From NCBI RefSeq assembly GCF_029267515.1, contig NZ_JAJUIS010000001.1, positions 248,001 to 312,000 of the forward strand: a DNA stretch of 64,000 nucleotides, read 5' to 3'. The stretch comes from Seleniivibrio woodruffii (lineage in GTDB: Bacteria; Chrysiogenota; Deferribacteres; Deferribacterales; Geovibrionaceae). Positions within the stretch are counted from its first letter, which is position 1. Each line of letters begins with the position of its first letter. Under the pieces are notes generated by a model. That model worked only from the letters and a program-made list of their open reading frames with translations, did no database searches and was not told the DNA's origin. This document shows, one piece after another, positions 30,361-38,369 of this stretch. Both the position numbers and the translations under genes were made by a program.

Positions 30361-30410
30361 ATAACAGTTACCATAACAGATACAGAAAAAAAGAAATGTT
30401 TACATAACAG
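30361..30410 (+). promoter_or_regulatory. three ATAACAG direct repeats, candidate MocR operator
   Basis: ATAACAG occurs at 30361-30367, 30373-30379 and 30404-30410, all in the same orientation, in the divergent region before the MocR-type gene. MocR/GntR regulators commonly bind direct repeats near their own promoters; binding here is inferred. Confidence 0.45.
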
Positions 30411-30421
30411 TTGAGGACTGT

Positions 30422-31852
30422 ATGGCAAAAGTTAAGCAGGAATTCCGGTACAGACAGGTTATGGACGTTATCGTAACCATGATGGAGAACGAGGTTCTGC
30501 GTCCCGGCGACAAGGTTCCGTCGCTGCGGAAGATGAGTGAGGAACAGAGTGTAAGCCTTTCGACAGTGATGCAGGCATACATGGAACTTGAGAGCGTAGG
30601 TATGCTGGAAGCCCGCCCCCAGTCGGGGTTCTACGTTTCCGGCGGCACCATTGTCCCCCGCGAGACGGTGCGGGTGACCAAGCCCAGCGACCAGCCCATG
30701 CAGGTTAAAAACAGCAACCTGATACAGGAGATATTGTACGCGGTCACCAATCCGGAGATAATTCCGTTGGGATGCGCCATGCCTGCAACTGAACTGTTAC
30801 CCCACAGGGAACTGAACAGTATAATGAAAAAACTGTTATCCACCGACAGCGAAACGCGGGTGGAATACGGCGACGTTCAGGGACATAAATTTTTCCGCCA
30901 GCAGCTCGCCTATTACATGAATATGAACGGCAATTCCATAAGCAGCGACAATATAATCATTACAAACGGCGCTTCCGAAGGCATAACCATGGCGATGCGC
31001 GCCGTGACGCGTCCCGGAGACCTTGTTCTGATGGAATCGCCCAGCTATTTCGGATTCATGCACCTGCTTGAAACAGCTAAGGTTTATGCTCTGGAGCTTC
31101 CGACCAGCCCGCAGGACGGCATACTTATGAAGGATTTCCGTGAAGCGCTGAACAGATTCGACGTTAAAGCGGTTCTGGTTCAGCCTAACTATGGCAATCC
31201 CATGGGGCACACCTACCCCGAAGACGCGCGTAAAGAGCTTGTGGAGCTTTGCAACAAAAAGGATATCCCCGTTATTGAGGACGATATCAACGGCGATTTC
31301 AACTTTTCCGGCAGGCGGCTCAGCAACCTGAAAAAATACGACAAAAACGGCAACGTGATACACGTTTCATCCTTTTCAAAGAGTCTCGCGCCGGGTTATC
31401 GCGTGGGCTGGATCGAACCGGGCAAATATTTCGACGAGATACTGCGCCAGAAGATAGCGTCCAGCATGGCGACGAACACTGTGCCGCAGCTTACCGTTGC
31501 GCACTTCCTCGCATCGGGCAAATTTCCCAGACACCTGCGCAAAATGAATAACAGTTTCAAGGCGCAGGTTGAGACATATACATATCAGATTCTCCGCCAC
31601 TTCCCCGAAGGAACGCGGGTGACACGCCCGCAGGGCGGATTCGTTCTTTGGGTGGAGATGCCGGACAAGGTGGACACGCTGGACATGTACCCCAGAGCGC
31701 TTAAAGAGAAGATATCTTTTTCGCCTGGCGGGATTTTCTCATCTCAGCAGAAATACAATAACTGTATGCGGATAAACTGCGGATTTCCTTGGGACAGCAA
31801 GTTTGAGAAATCGATAATCAGGCTGGGTGGGATAGCTAAGAGCTACCTGTAA
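30422..31852 (+). CDS. MocR-type (GntR wHTH plus aminotransferase fold) transcriptional regulator or aminotransferase
   Basis: The 476-residue protein fuses an N-terminal GntR winged helix (about 8-72; PGDKVPSLRKMSEEQ, STVMQAYMELESVGML) to a class I aminotransferase fold with NGASEG (182-187), Asp288 and PLP-lysine Lys320 in SSFSKSLAPGYRVGW. MocR proteins use PLP or an amino-acid adduct as effector; PdxR, GabR and YdcR-like members are examples. GAGG at 30413-30416 supports the start. The divergent DUF2917 gene and the ATAACAG repeats suggest local control. Its stop is two bases from the stop of the convergent foreign cassette. Confidence 0.92.
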   Translation: MAKVKQEFRYRQVMDVIVTMMENEVLRPGDKVPSLRKMSEEQSVSLSTVMQAYMELESVGMLEARPQSGFYVSGGTIVPRETVRVTKPSDQPMQVKNSNLIQEILYAVTNPEIIPLGCAMPATELLPHRELNSIMKKLLSTDSETRVEYGDVQGHKFFRQQLAYYMNMNGNSISSDNIIITNGASEGITMAMRAVTRPGDLVLMESPSYFGFMHLLETAKVYALELPTSPQDGILMKDFREALNRFDVKAVLVQPNYGNPMGHTYPEDARKELVELCNKKDIPVIEDDINGDFNFSGRRLSNLKKYDKNGNVIHVSSFSKSLAPGYRVGWIEPGKYFDEILRQKIASSMATNTVPQLTVAHFLASGKFPRHLRKMNNSFKAQVETYTYQILRHFPEGTRVTRPQGGFVLWVEMPDKVDTLDMYPRALKEKISFSPGGIFSSQQKYNNCMRINCGFPWDSKFEKSIIRLGGIAKSYL

Positions 31853-31854
31853 GC

Positions 31855-32592
31855 CTATTTTATAAATGACTTTATATTTGTTGTATATTTTGGCATTTCA
31901 TTCCATATTTTACCATCAAGAGTACGACCTGAAATTTTTTTGTTTGTTCCTCCCCATTGTTTGAAAAAAAATGAAACATTTTCATCCACACATTTGTCAC
32001 GGATTTCTCTAGCCCAATCAATCAATAACGGTCTTGCATTAGCTCCAGACTCTCCACCGGCAACAACCCAATTTATATCTTTGAGATTTATATTTTTAAT
32101 CGAACTAATCAATGGTTCTGCTGATATAAATCTAATTTTTGCAGGAATTTGTCTTAAATGTTCCGCTCTAAACATCACTTCAGAATTTTCAACAGTGACA
32201 CCAGCCCAAGCGTTTGATGGAAAGCCGTATTTATTGGTAAATATTGCGAATCTTTCGCTTCGTTTAGTTAGTATTTGAAATGTATGCCAATATGCGTTTT
32301 TTATAACATCAAAAATATTAATGATAAAATTATCGGGGACATCATTGTGGAATAAATCACTCATGGAACACACAAAAATCATTCGTGGCTTTTTCCAGAG
32401 CAATGGTGCATTTAGTACATGATTATGACAGGTGAGTTTAAAGCCATTCATATAATTTTTGCTTCCCATCATTTTGAGTCTATTTGCCATTTTTTCTGCG
32501 TAGCAGTTATTGCACCCTGAGCTTATTTTTGTGCATCCTGTAATTGGGTTCCATGAAGATTCAGTCCATTCAATTCTTGAAATATTACTCAT
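31855..32592 (-). CDS. DUF5131 (phage Gp37/Gp68-like) three-Cys-motif protein
   Basis: The 245-residue protein has the full set of family motifs: IEWTESSWNPITGC, then C-x6-C-x2-C with Cys20, Cys27 and Cys30 (GCNNCYAE), CSMSDLFH, WAGVTVEN, SAEPL, WVVAGGESG and FFKQWGG. The Cys spacing resembles, but is wider than, the radical-SAM CX3CX2C motif; the family is thought to be TIM-barrel-like and its reaction is unknown. It lies 7 bases downstream of tcmP, its known gene partner. Base composition is clearly A+T-richer than its neighbours, indicating acquisition by transfer. No phage structural genes adjoin. Confidence 0.9.
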   Translation of the reverse strand: MSNISRIEWTESSWNPITGCTKISSGCNNCYAEKMANRLKMMGSKNYMNGFKLTCHNHVLNAPLLWKKPRMIFVCSMSDLFHNDVPDNFIINIFDVIKNAYWHTFQILTKRSERFAIFTNKYGFPSNAWAGVTVENSEVMFRAEHLRQIPAKIRFISAEPLISSIKNINLKDINWVVAGGESGANARPLLIDWAREIRDKCVDENVSFFFKQWGGTNKKISGRTLDGKIWNEMPKYTTNIKSFIK

Positions 32593-32599
32593 TTTGTTC

Positions 32600-33736
32600 C
32601 TAAGGAAACAAAATCACGACAGCATCTTCACAAAATGCTTTTCCTCTTGGAGTGCCATCTGATTTTATTTCAGATAAATTTATTCGCTTGTTTTTTACCA
32701 TATATTTAATTGTATCGCAGTAATTTGTTCTGCAATAGTTCGTTTTTATATGGTGTTGTTTAAAGAGCTTATTAAAGGTAATTTTTTCCCCTTTGAAATC
32801 ACTTAGCAAATCACAAGCCAAATCCTCTTTCCTATTGGTAATATAATTATCGACAGCGTTATTGTTCGCTCTCGGATTATATTCATATATAGGGAATCCA
32901 TTTGAATCTGAATTGATTTTTCTTATAATATCTTTGAATAATAAATAACCTACTTCGCTTTTGGTTATATGAAATAGGTAGTGTTGTGTGCAATTTGCTT
33001 TTTTACTTAAAAATCTAAAATGTGATACATAAGTTTTTGGAAAAAGTTTTGTTAATTCCTTTTTAAAAGATTCTACAATAAGATTTTGCTTTTGGTGTTG
33101 AGATAAACATTGTTCTTGTTGTTTGATGCTTATGTAGCTGTCTCCAAAAAGAGGAGCTAAATTTGAATCAGAATTTTTTAGTCTCAATGCTCTAATTACG
33201 CCGACATAATTAAAAAAAATAAAACAGTCAGAACCAAACTCCTCTATTCCGGTTCTTATAGATTCTAAACTTAGCCCCTTATAACCAAAAGGATCCAAAA
33301 AAAGCAAGGTTGGAAAATTACATCTTTTGAATATATTGTTAACTAGAGTGACGTCAACTTTTTGATTAGTAAATTGTGGTGGATACCTAAAATTAAGATT
33401 TGAACAAATATTGCCAACGCAACCAGACAATGACTCAATTGATGCCTTATGACTATCATTGAATATTGCTTCAACGCAGTTTCGTTGCTGCTCAGATTGT
33501 ACAATCTTTGACATAATTGACATTGCAGTTCCATGTGAGCCATCTTTATATGCACCTGCACCAGCATACAAATCAATATACCCAAAATGAGTCTCATGAA
33601 AATTTTTATTTGGAGATGATTTAGCTGAATTCATCATTTTTTCAATCCAAGATGAATAATAATCAGTGACTATTTTAGTTTTAATGCTACTGCTAGTTGT
33701 TTTAGATTGAAAAAACTCATCAGACGTTTTACCCAT
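32600..33736 (-). CDS. tcmP: three-Cys-motif partner protein TcmP
   Basis: The 378-residue protein matches the TcmP family, described as the regular partner of the three-Cys DUF5131 protein. It has features of a class I methyltransferase-like Rossmann fold: YIDLYAGAG (53-61), acidic FNDSH (92-96), LDPFG (147-151) in place of a DPPY motif, and NYVG (176-179). The last 70 residues (SDFKGEKITFNKLFKQHH onward) look like a winged helix. Function is unknown; nucleic-acid modification or defence is conjecture. A 60-base sample at 33181-33240 has 19 G+C, compared with 30 in a sample of the upstream MocR gene. Confidence 0.88.
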   Translation of the reverse strand: MGKTSDEFFQSKTTSSSIKTKIVTDYYSSWIEKMMNSAKSSPNKNFHETHFGYIDLYAGAGAYKDGSHGTAMSIMSKIVQSEQQRNCVEAIFNDSHKASIESLSGCVGNICSNLNFRYPPQFTNQKVDVTLVNNIFKRCNFPTLLFLDPFGYKGLSLESIRTGIEEFGSDCFIFFNYVGVIRALRLKNSDSNLAPLFGDSYISIKQQEQCLSQHQKQNLIVESFKKELTKLFPKTYVSHFRFLSKKANCTQHYLFHITKSEVGYLLFKDIIRKINSDSNGFPIYEYNPRANNNAVDNYITNRKEDLACDLLSDFKGEKITFNKLFKQHHIKTNYCRTNYCDTIKYMVKNKRINLSEIKSDGTPRGKAFCEDAVVILFP

Positions 33737-33827
33737 TTTTTAACCTCATTCATGCCATGTGAATAATAATCGGATAAAAGAATAAAAGTCATGAGAAGTT
33801 AATTAGAGTAAAAAAGGAAAAACAGGA

Positions 33828-33845
33828 GGGGGCATTTCAGCCCCC
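33828..33845 (-). terminator. intrinsic terminator for the peroxiredoxin gene
   Basis: GGGGGC-ATTTCA-GCCCCC is a perfect 6-bp GC stem. On the minus strand it is followed by TCCTGTTTTTCCTTTTTT, just after the peroxiredoxin stop codon. Confidence 0.8.
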
Positions 33846-33853
33846 ATGTTTCG

Positions 33854-34558
33854 TTACTTTTTAAGTTTGGAATCTATTTCCTGTGCGCTGACAGGTTTTG
33901 TACAGAAGTACCAGTCGTAGCACTTAACGTTTTCCTCTTTGCCTTCGACCCTGTCTTTTGCAACGCCGCATGAGCCTGCGGGCGGAACGATAACTTCGTC
34001 GCCGGGTCTCCAGTCGGCAGGTGTGGCACATGTGAAAGCGTCCGCTGTCTGAAGAGCAACAACGATTCTCAGAAGCTCGTCAAAGTTGCGTCCGGTGCTC
34101 AGCGGATAGTAAAGCACGGTGCGTATCACGCCTTTGGGGTCGATTACGAATACCGCCCTGACAGCTTTTGTGTTGCTTTCGCCCTCCTGAATCATGCCGT
34201 ATTTCTTTGCCACTTCCATTGTTATGTCTTCGATAAGGGGGAACTTGACCTCCATGCCTTTCATGCCTTTGAAGTCAATCTTCTCCTTGATGTTGCGCAG
34301 CCATGCTATGTGGCTGTAAAGCCCGTCAACGGAGAGACCCACCAGCTTACAGTTGTATGCGGCGAAGTCCTTTTCCATCTTTGCAAATGTCATGAACTCG
34401 GATGTGCATACGGGTGTGAAATCCGCGGGGTGGCTGAAAAGTATGACCCAGCTACCGTTATAGTCTGCGGGAAAATTTATCTCGCCCTGTGTTGTCACAG
34501 CTTTGAATTCGGGTGCCTGTTCCCCTATTCTGGGAATTGATACTACAGTGTTTTCCAT
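33854..34558 (-). CDS. peroxiredoxin (Prx6 / archaeal-type AhpC-TSA)
   Basis: The 234-residue enzyme reduces peroxides in the cytoplasm. The peroxidatic Cys51 lies in HPADFTPVCTSE, and the C-terminal extension carries Cys197, Cys213 and Cys219, the last two as CYDWYFC. This pattern is typical of the archaeal-type peroxiredoxins found in many anaerobes, in which C-terminal cysteines take part in resolution. It has its own consensus promoter (34596-34624) and terminator (33828-33845), so it appears to be a single-gene oxidative-stress unit. Confidence 0.94.
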   Translation of the reverse strand: MENTVVSIPRIGEQAPEFKAVTTQGEINFPADYNGSWVILFSHPADFTPVCTSEFMTFAKMEKDFAAYNCKLVGLSVDGLYSHIAWLRNIKEKIDFKGMKGMEVKFPLIEDITMEVAKKYGMIQEGESNTKAVRAVFVIDPKGVIRTVLYYPLSTGRNFDELLRIVVALQTADAFTCATPADWRPGDEVIVPPAGSCGVAKDRVEGKEENVKCYDWYFCTKPVSAQEIDSKLKK

Positions 34559-34595
34559 GTTTGCCTCCTTGGAAATTCATATATTCGATAAAGTG

Positions 34596-34624
34596 TATAT
34601 AAGAGGAAAAAGATAATTAGTCAA
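34596..34624 (-). promoter_or_regulatory. sigma-70 promoter of the peroxiredoxin gene
   Basis: On the minus strand TTGACT (plus 34619-34624) and TATATA (plus 34596-34601) are separated by exactly 17 bases, about 38 bases from the start codon. No clear PerR or OxyR palindrome was recognised. Confidence 0.7.
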
Positions 34625-34689
34625 TAATTTTTTTCCAAAAGAGACAAGAAAAATTTATCCTGTATAAAATCAGGTTAACTGCCAATAGA

Positions 34690-35454
34690 TTAAAGGGCTA
34701 CTTTTTTAGACTGTAGTCCGCCCGCCAACACATTTTTCAGTGTTTCGAAAGCGGGTGATTCGTCTGTGAGGTAAATCTCGCGTATTCCCGACTGCTCTGT
34801 TGGGATTTTCAGCTCTTTGATGCACTCAAGAACCGCCTGCGATGAATCGACAATGTTGAAATGGGGAAATTTTTCCAGTATGCGCCCTTTAAGGAGGGGA
34901 TAGTGGGTGCAGCCGAGGATGAGGGTGTCGATGCCGGAGCCTGCCAGCTCGGACAGATACATCTGTACAACCTGCTTTGCCACGTCTGTTTCGATGAGCA
35001 TTTCCTCAACAATCGGAACGAAAAGAGGACATGCTGTCTGGTAGACCTGAACATCGGGTTTAAGGGCTTTCAGCGCTTTGACATACGATTCGCTGCGCAC
35101 GGTTGCGCGGGTGCCTATAACGCCTATTCTGTTGTTATGAGTCACAGCAACAGCGCTTTTTGCGCCCGGTTCAACAACGCCGATAACGTTCACTCCGAAC
35201 TGCTTTTTGATGGCGTCAATTGCGTATGACGATGCCGTGTTACATGCAATTACGATGGTGTCTATCCTGAAGTTCTTAACGAGGAATCCTGCGCACTCAA
35301 GACTGTAGCTGATAACTGTTTCAGGCGATTTGTTGCCGTAAGGCACGCGTGCCGTATCGCCGAGGTAGTACATATCCAGTTTCGGGAAATATTCGCTGAT
35401 AGTTTTGTAAACCGTGAGTCCGCCCACGCCTGAGTCAAAGATTCCGATAGACAC
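34690..35454 (-). CDS. murI: glutamate racemase
   Basis: MurI converts L-glutamate to D-glutamate for peptidoglycan. The 254-residue enzyme has the catalytic cysteine pair Cys71 (ACNTAS) and Cys182 (GCTHYPLL), with Asp7 in GIFDSGVGGLT. Translation probably begins at a GTG (35452-35454) with GGAGAG upstream at suitable distance, giving MSIGIFDSG, the family's usual N-terminus. It lies downstream of the SDR39U1 fusion and membrane-protein genes on the same strand; a 63-base gap separates it from them. Confidence 0.96.
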   Translation of the reverse strand: MSIGIFDSGVGGLTVYKTISEYFPKLDMYYLGDTARVPYGNKSPETVISYSLECAGFLVKNFRIDTIVIACNTASSYAIDAIKKQFGVNVIGVVEPGAKSAVAVTHNNRIGVIGTRATVRSESYVKALKALKPDVQVYQTACPLFVPIVEEMLIETDVAKQVVQMYLSELAGSGIDTLILGCTHYPLLKGRILEKFPHFNIVDSSQAVLECIKELKIPTEQSGIREIYLTDESPAFETLKNVLAGGLQSKKVAL

Positions 35455-35517
35455 TTGTTCTCTCCTTTATAAAACAAGACAGGATAATATTACCGTCAGG
35501 ACAAATTGGCAAGAATT

Positions 35518-36618
35518 TTATATGCCTGCCGGGTTCACTCCTGTCGGTTTTGAGAAGAACATTGCATACAGGAACACCGCGTAAGCTCCTACAGCCACCA
35601 GAGCAACCCACGGAATATAGAACCCTATGGGTGCAAGAAGCGCAACAATGAGCCAGTGGAGCGCGATCACTTTGCCGGAGTGCAGCATTATGGGGAAGTC
35701 ATTATGGCGGCATATCACCGCGAGACCGCTTATGTTCCATCCGTAAAGGGACAGTGTTCTGTGATAAAGTATTGTGAGCTGCCGCATCTGTTCGGAAGGC
35801 TCGCCCATTGCATATATAAGGATGTAGAAGACACCGGAAACGGCGGTCATAACCAGAAAAACTATACCCGATGTCAGAAACGCCTTCTGCTGCTCCATGT
35901 ATCCTGTCTTTATATATAGGAGAAGCACGGCGGAAACTGCGACGAACAGGGTGAGCGAAATCGAAAGCTCAAGCCACACCGCCTCGAACAGGATGAACAG
36001 GAAGAATATAATGACGCCGACGGTGATTGTCCAGAACAGCGCTGTTTTGAAAAAGATAATCCGTGCAGTTCCGTATTTTCGCATGGCGGCGAAGAGCACG
36101 CTGAGCGTTATCAGCGAACTGGGGAATGAAAAACCAAGAAAAAAGGTGTTCAGCGACAGTTTTTCGAAGTCCAGCCAGTGATAATATTCATGGTTGAGTA
36201 TCGCAAGGACTGAAATCAGAAGTCCTATGGACAGGCAAAGCAGCGCTGCGTTGTGGAATTTTACTGACACTGAGTCCTTTGTCGTGAAAAACTGCCACGG
36301 AAAAAAGCCGAATTTTTTTATCCGTACGGACTCGGTTATGAAGCAGAGCGCCAGAGCTATTATAATGCACGGCACATACAGCTTGAAAAAAGCAAAAACC
36401 GCGAACGCAAACGCCAGAACATAAAACAATATAAGCCGTTTAGGCATTTCGTTCCTCTGCATTGTAAAATAGAGGATTATCGTGCCTCCGGAACAGAGGT
36501 TGAAAAGGAAGATATGGAGCCTCTCAAAGTCATAGCCGCCCACGACATGGTGCATAAAGCCGAAACTCAGCGCCACGGTCATTGTCACAAGAAACAGCAT
36601 TTTCAAAGAGACGCTCAT
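35518..36618 (-). CDS. polytopic inner-membrane protein, function unknown
   Basis: The 366-residue protein has about ten hydrophobic segments spread over its whole length and no signal peptide. Histidines at membrane edges (MHHVVGG near residue 23, NHEYYHW near 167, YHRT near 288) could bind metal or haem, but no family was recognised. It starts 5 bases after the SDR39U1 fusion gene on the same strand, so the two are almost certainly cotranscribed. This link is the only clue to its role. Confidence 0.7.
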   Translation of the reverse strand: MSVSLKMLFLVTMTVALSFGFMHHVVGGYDFERLHIFLFNLCSGGTIILYFTMQRNEMPKRLILFYVLAFAFAVFAFFKLYVPCIIIALALCFITESVRIKKFGFFPWQFFTTKDSVSVKFHNAALLCLSIGLLISVLAILNHEYYHWLDFEKLSLNTFFLGFSFPSSLITLSVLFAAMRKYGTARIIFFKTALFWTITVGVIIFFLFILFEAVWLELSISLTLFVAVSAVLLLYIKTGYMEQQKAFLTSGIVFLVMTAVSGVFYILIYAMGEPSEQMRQLTILYHRTLSLYGWNISGLAVICRHNDFPIMLHSGKVIALHWLIVALLAPIGFYIPWVALVAVGAYAVFLYAMFFSKPTGVNPAGI

Positions 36619-36623
36619 GATGC

Positions 36624-38009
36624 CTACCCTCCCAGAAGATGCCCGAAAGCCTGGATAAGATCCGGATACCTGAACCGGAATCCGCTCTTAATGAGTTTTT
36701 CGGGGTAAACGTTTGCTCCGGACAAAAGAACTTCTTTGCCCATCTGCCCGTACATCTTCATGATAACATAGGGCGGAATATTAATAAATCTAGGTTTTCG
36801 CATATAATCGGCAAGTGTATCGGAAAATTCTTCAGATGTGACTGCTTTCGGAGAGGTAAGATTCACGGCACCGCTTATCTCCTTGTGTTCCAGAAGATGT
36901 CCTACACTGTACAGTACGTCGTCCATGGCAACCCAGCTCAGGTATTGCTTTCCGCTTCCGAAGACAGGACCAAGACCAAGGGAAAAAGGCAGGGACATTC
37001 TTTGCAGTGCGCCGCCAGCAGGTGTGAGCACCACGCCGATGCGCAGAAAAATGACGCGGATGCCTTTGTCCAGAGCAGGTTTTGCAGCCTCTTCCCATTT
37101 TTTGCATACTTTCGCTATAAAGTCGTGACCGCCAGCCTTTTCGTCTTCAGTGATTATCTCGTCTCCGTGTGCACCGTAATAACCGATTGCTGAGGCGCAG
37201 ATAAAAGTTTTCGGCGGGTTTTTCATTTTCGCCAGAGTGTTTGCAAGCAGAGCAGTGCTGCGCACGCGGCTGTCGATTATCTCGCGCTTCTTTTCGTCCG
37301 TCCATTTGCCCTCGCCTATGGGTTCTCCTGTGAGATGGATAACCGCATCGGCGTTTTCGAACTTATCCTCTATTATGCCAGCGTTGGGGTTCCAGCATAC
37401 GTCGCCTATGCAGAGTTTGGACTTATCCCTCAGAAGGCGTATGACTCTGTGTCCCTGGGTCTGAAGAAAGGGAATCAGCGCCGAGCCGACAACACCGGAC
37501 GAGCCTGACACCACAACGGTTTTAGGGGCGGGGCTGTACTCCTTGTAAAATTCTATGTCGTTTCTGCATACGTCTTCTCTGTAGCGAAACATTTTTTCAA
37601 GTTTTGTCCGCACAAAGTTCCCTGCCACAGCCGTTGAGAAAGGATGCAGGGGCAGTCTGTATTCAACGTGGTCTTTAACTGTTGTTATGCCGTCTGATTC
37701 AGTGAAATAATGCGAATGTTCCCATTTGGAAAAGGGTCCATTGTTCTGTCTGTCTTTAAAGAATGAATTTTTTTCGTAACCGATGTGCTCTGCTTTCCAT
37801 ACCATTGAAACGGGTCCGGTTTTGAGTCTGATGTCGCACTTTGCGCCGACCTGAATGCCGTCGTCGCGCCTTATGAGTGATACATTCTCCCATGGCGGAC
37901 TAAGCCGGAACAGCGCTCCCTCCCTTTCGTGCCATTCAAAAACGGTGGAAATATCTGCTTTAATACTGGTTTCGTGTTCAAAAATATTGGGTGAGTAATT
38001 TTTAACCAT
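36624..38009 (-). CDS. SRPBCC domain fused to TIGR01777 (SDR39U1) epimerase-like protein
   Basis: The 461-residue protein joins an N-terminal START/SRPBCC-like ligand-binding domain (about 1-160; FEHETSIKADISTVFEWH) to a C-terminal NAD(P)-binding SDR39U1 domain (about 165-461) with VVVSGSSGVVGSALIPFL, IHLTGEPI, SAIGYYG and WVAMDDV. Many bacteria encode the SDR part alone; the fusion occurs in some lineages, and neither form has a settled reaction. The long A+T-rich region 38010-38369 supplies its upstream control region, shared with the divergent pta gene. Confidence 0.88.
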   Translation of the reverse strand: MVKNYSPNIFEHETSIKADISTVFEWHEREGALFRLSPPWENVSLIRRDDGIQVGAKCDIRLKTGPVSMVWKAEHIGYEKNSFFKDRQNNGPFSKWEHSHYFTESDGITTVKDHVEYRLPLHPFSTAVAGNFVRTKLEKMFRYREDVCRNDIEFYKEYSPAPKTVVVSGSSGVVGSALIPFLQTQGHRVIRLLRDKSKLCIGDVCWNPNAGIIEDKFENADAVIHLTGEPIGEGKWTDEKKREIIDSRVRSTALLANTLAKMKNPPKTFICASAIGYYGAHGDEIITEDEKAGGHDFIAKVCKKWEEAAKPALDKGIRVIFLRIGVVLTPAGGALQRMSLPFSLGLGPVFGSGKQYLSWVAMDDVLYSVGHLLEHKEISGAVNLTSPKAVTSEEFSDTLADYMRKPRFINIPPYVIMKMYGQMGKEVLLSGANVYPEKLIKSGFRFRYPDLIQAFGHLLGG

Positions 38010-38369
38010 TTCTCAGTGTAAATCGAAATTTTAATATATGCAACGGTGTGTTGCTTTTTTTTTGTGCACCGAAAACGGTTCTGAGAATGCGTTTAGAACA
38101 AGTAGGCAAAAGACAAACAGTATTTATATTTTCCGCGTTTGCGGATATATTATGTTTTTACATACGGATAAGCATATGTAAGATATTTGGCAATAACCTT
38201 ATTTCAGTAAATATTTCCAGAATTTAACTAATAATTCCAGATTATTATCGGCAAAAATCTATCGGAAAAAATCTATCTGGAGACCGTATAGTCAGCTTAA
38301 AATTTTGCATTGAAGTTTTTTATAATGTAATGTAAAACGTAGTATCATTTTGGTCTATCGGAGGTCTTT
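38010..38369. other. 360-base A+T-rich divergent control region of the epimerase and pta genes
   Basis: No gene is visible. It holds a small plus-strand terminator-like hairpin (GCAAC-GGTGT-GTTGC then nine T, 38040-38063), an ACCG-AAAA-CGGT hairpin just after it, TCCGC-GTTT-GCGGA (38132-38145), and a near-tandem direct repeat whose units share CGG-x-AAAAATCTATC (38249-38277). A TTGCAT and TAATGT pair with 17 bases between them occurs about 50 bases before pta. None of these is certain. Confidence 0.5.

Noticed and set aside
31855-33736. Prophage remnant, suggested by the Gp37/Gp68 family name
   Set aside because: No integrase, capsid, tail, lysis or repressor genes and no attachment-site repeats were seen; the two-gene cassette stands alone.
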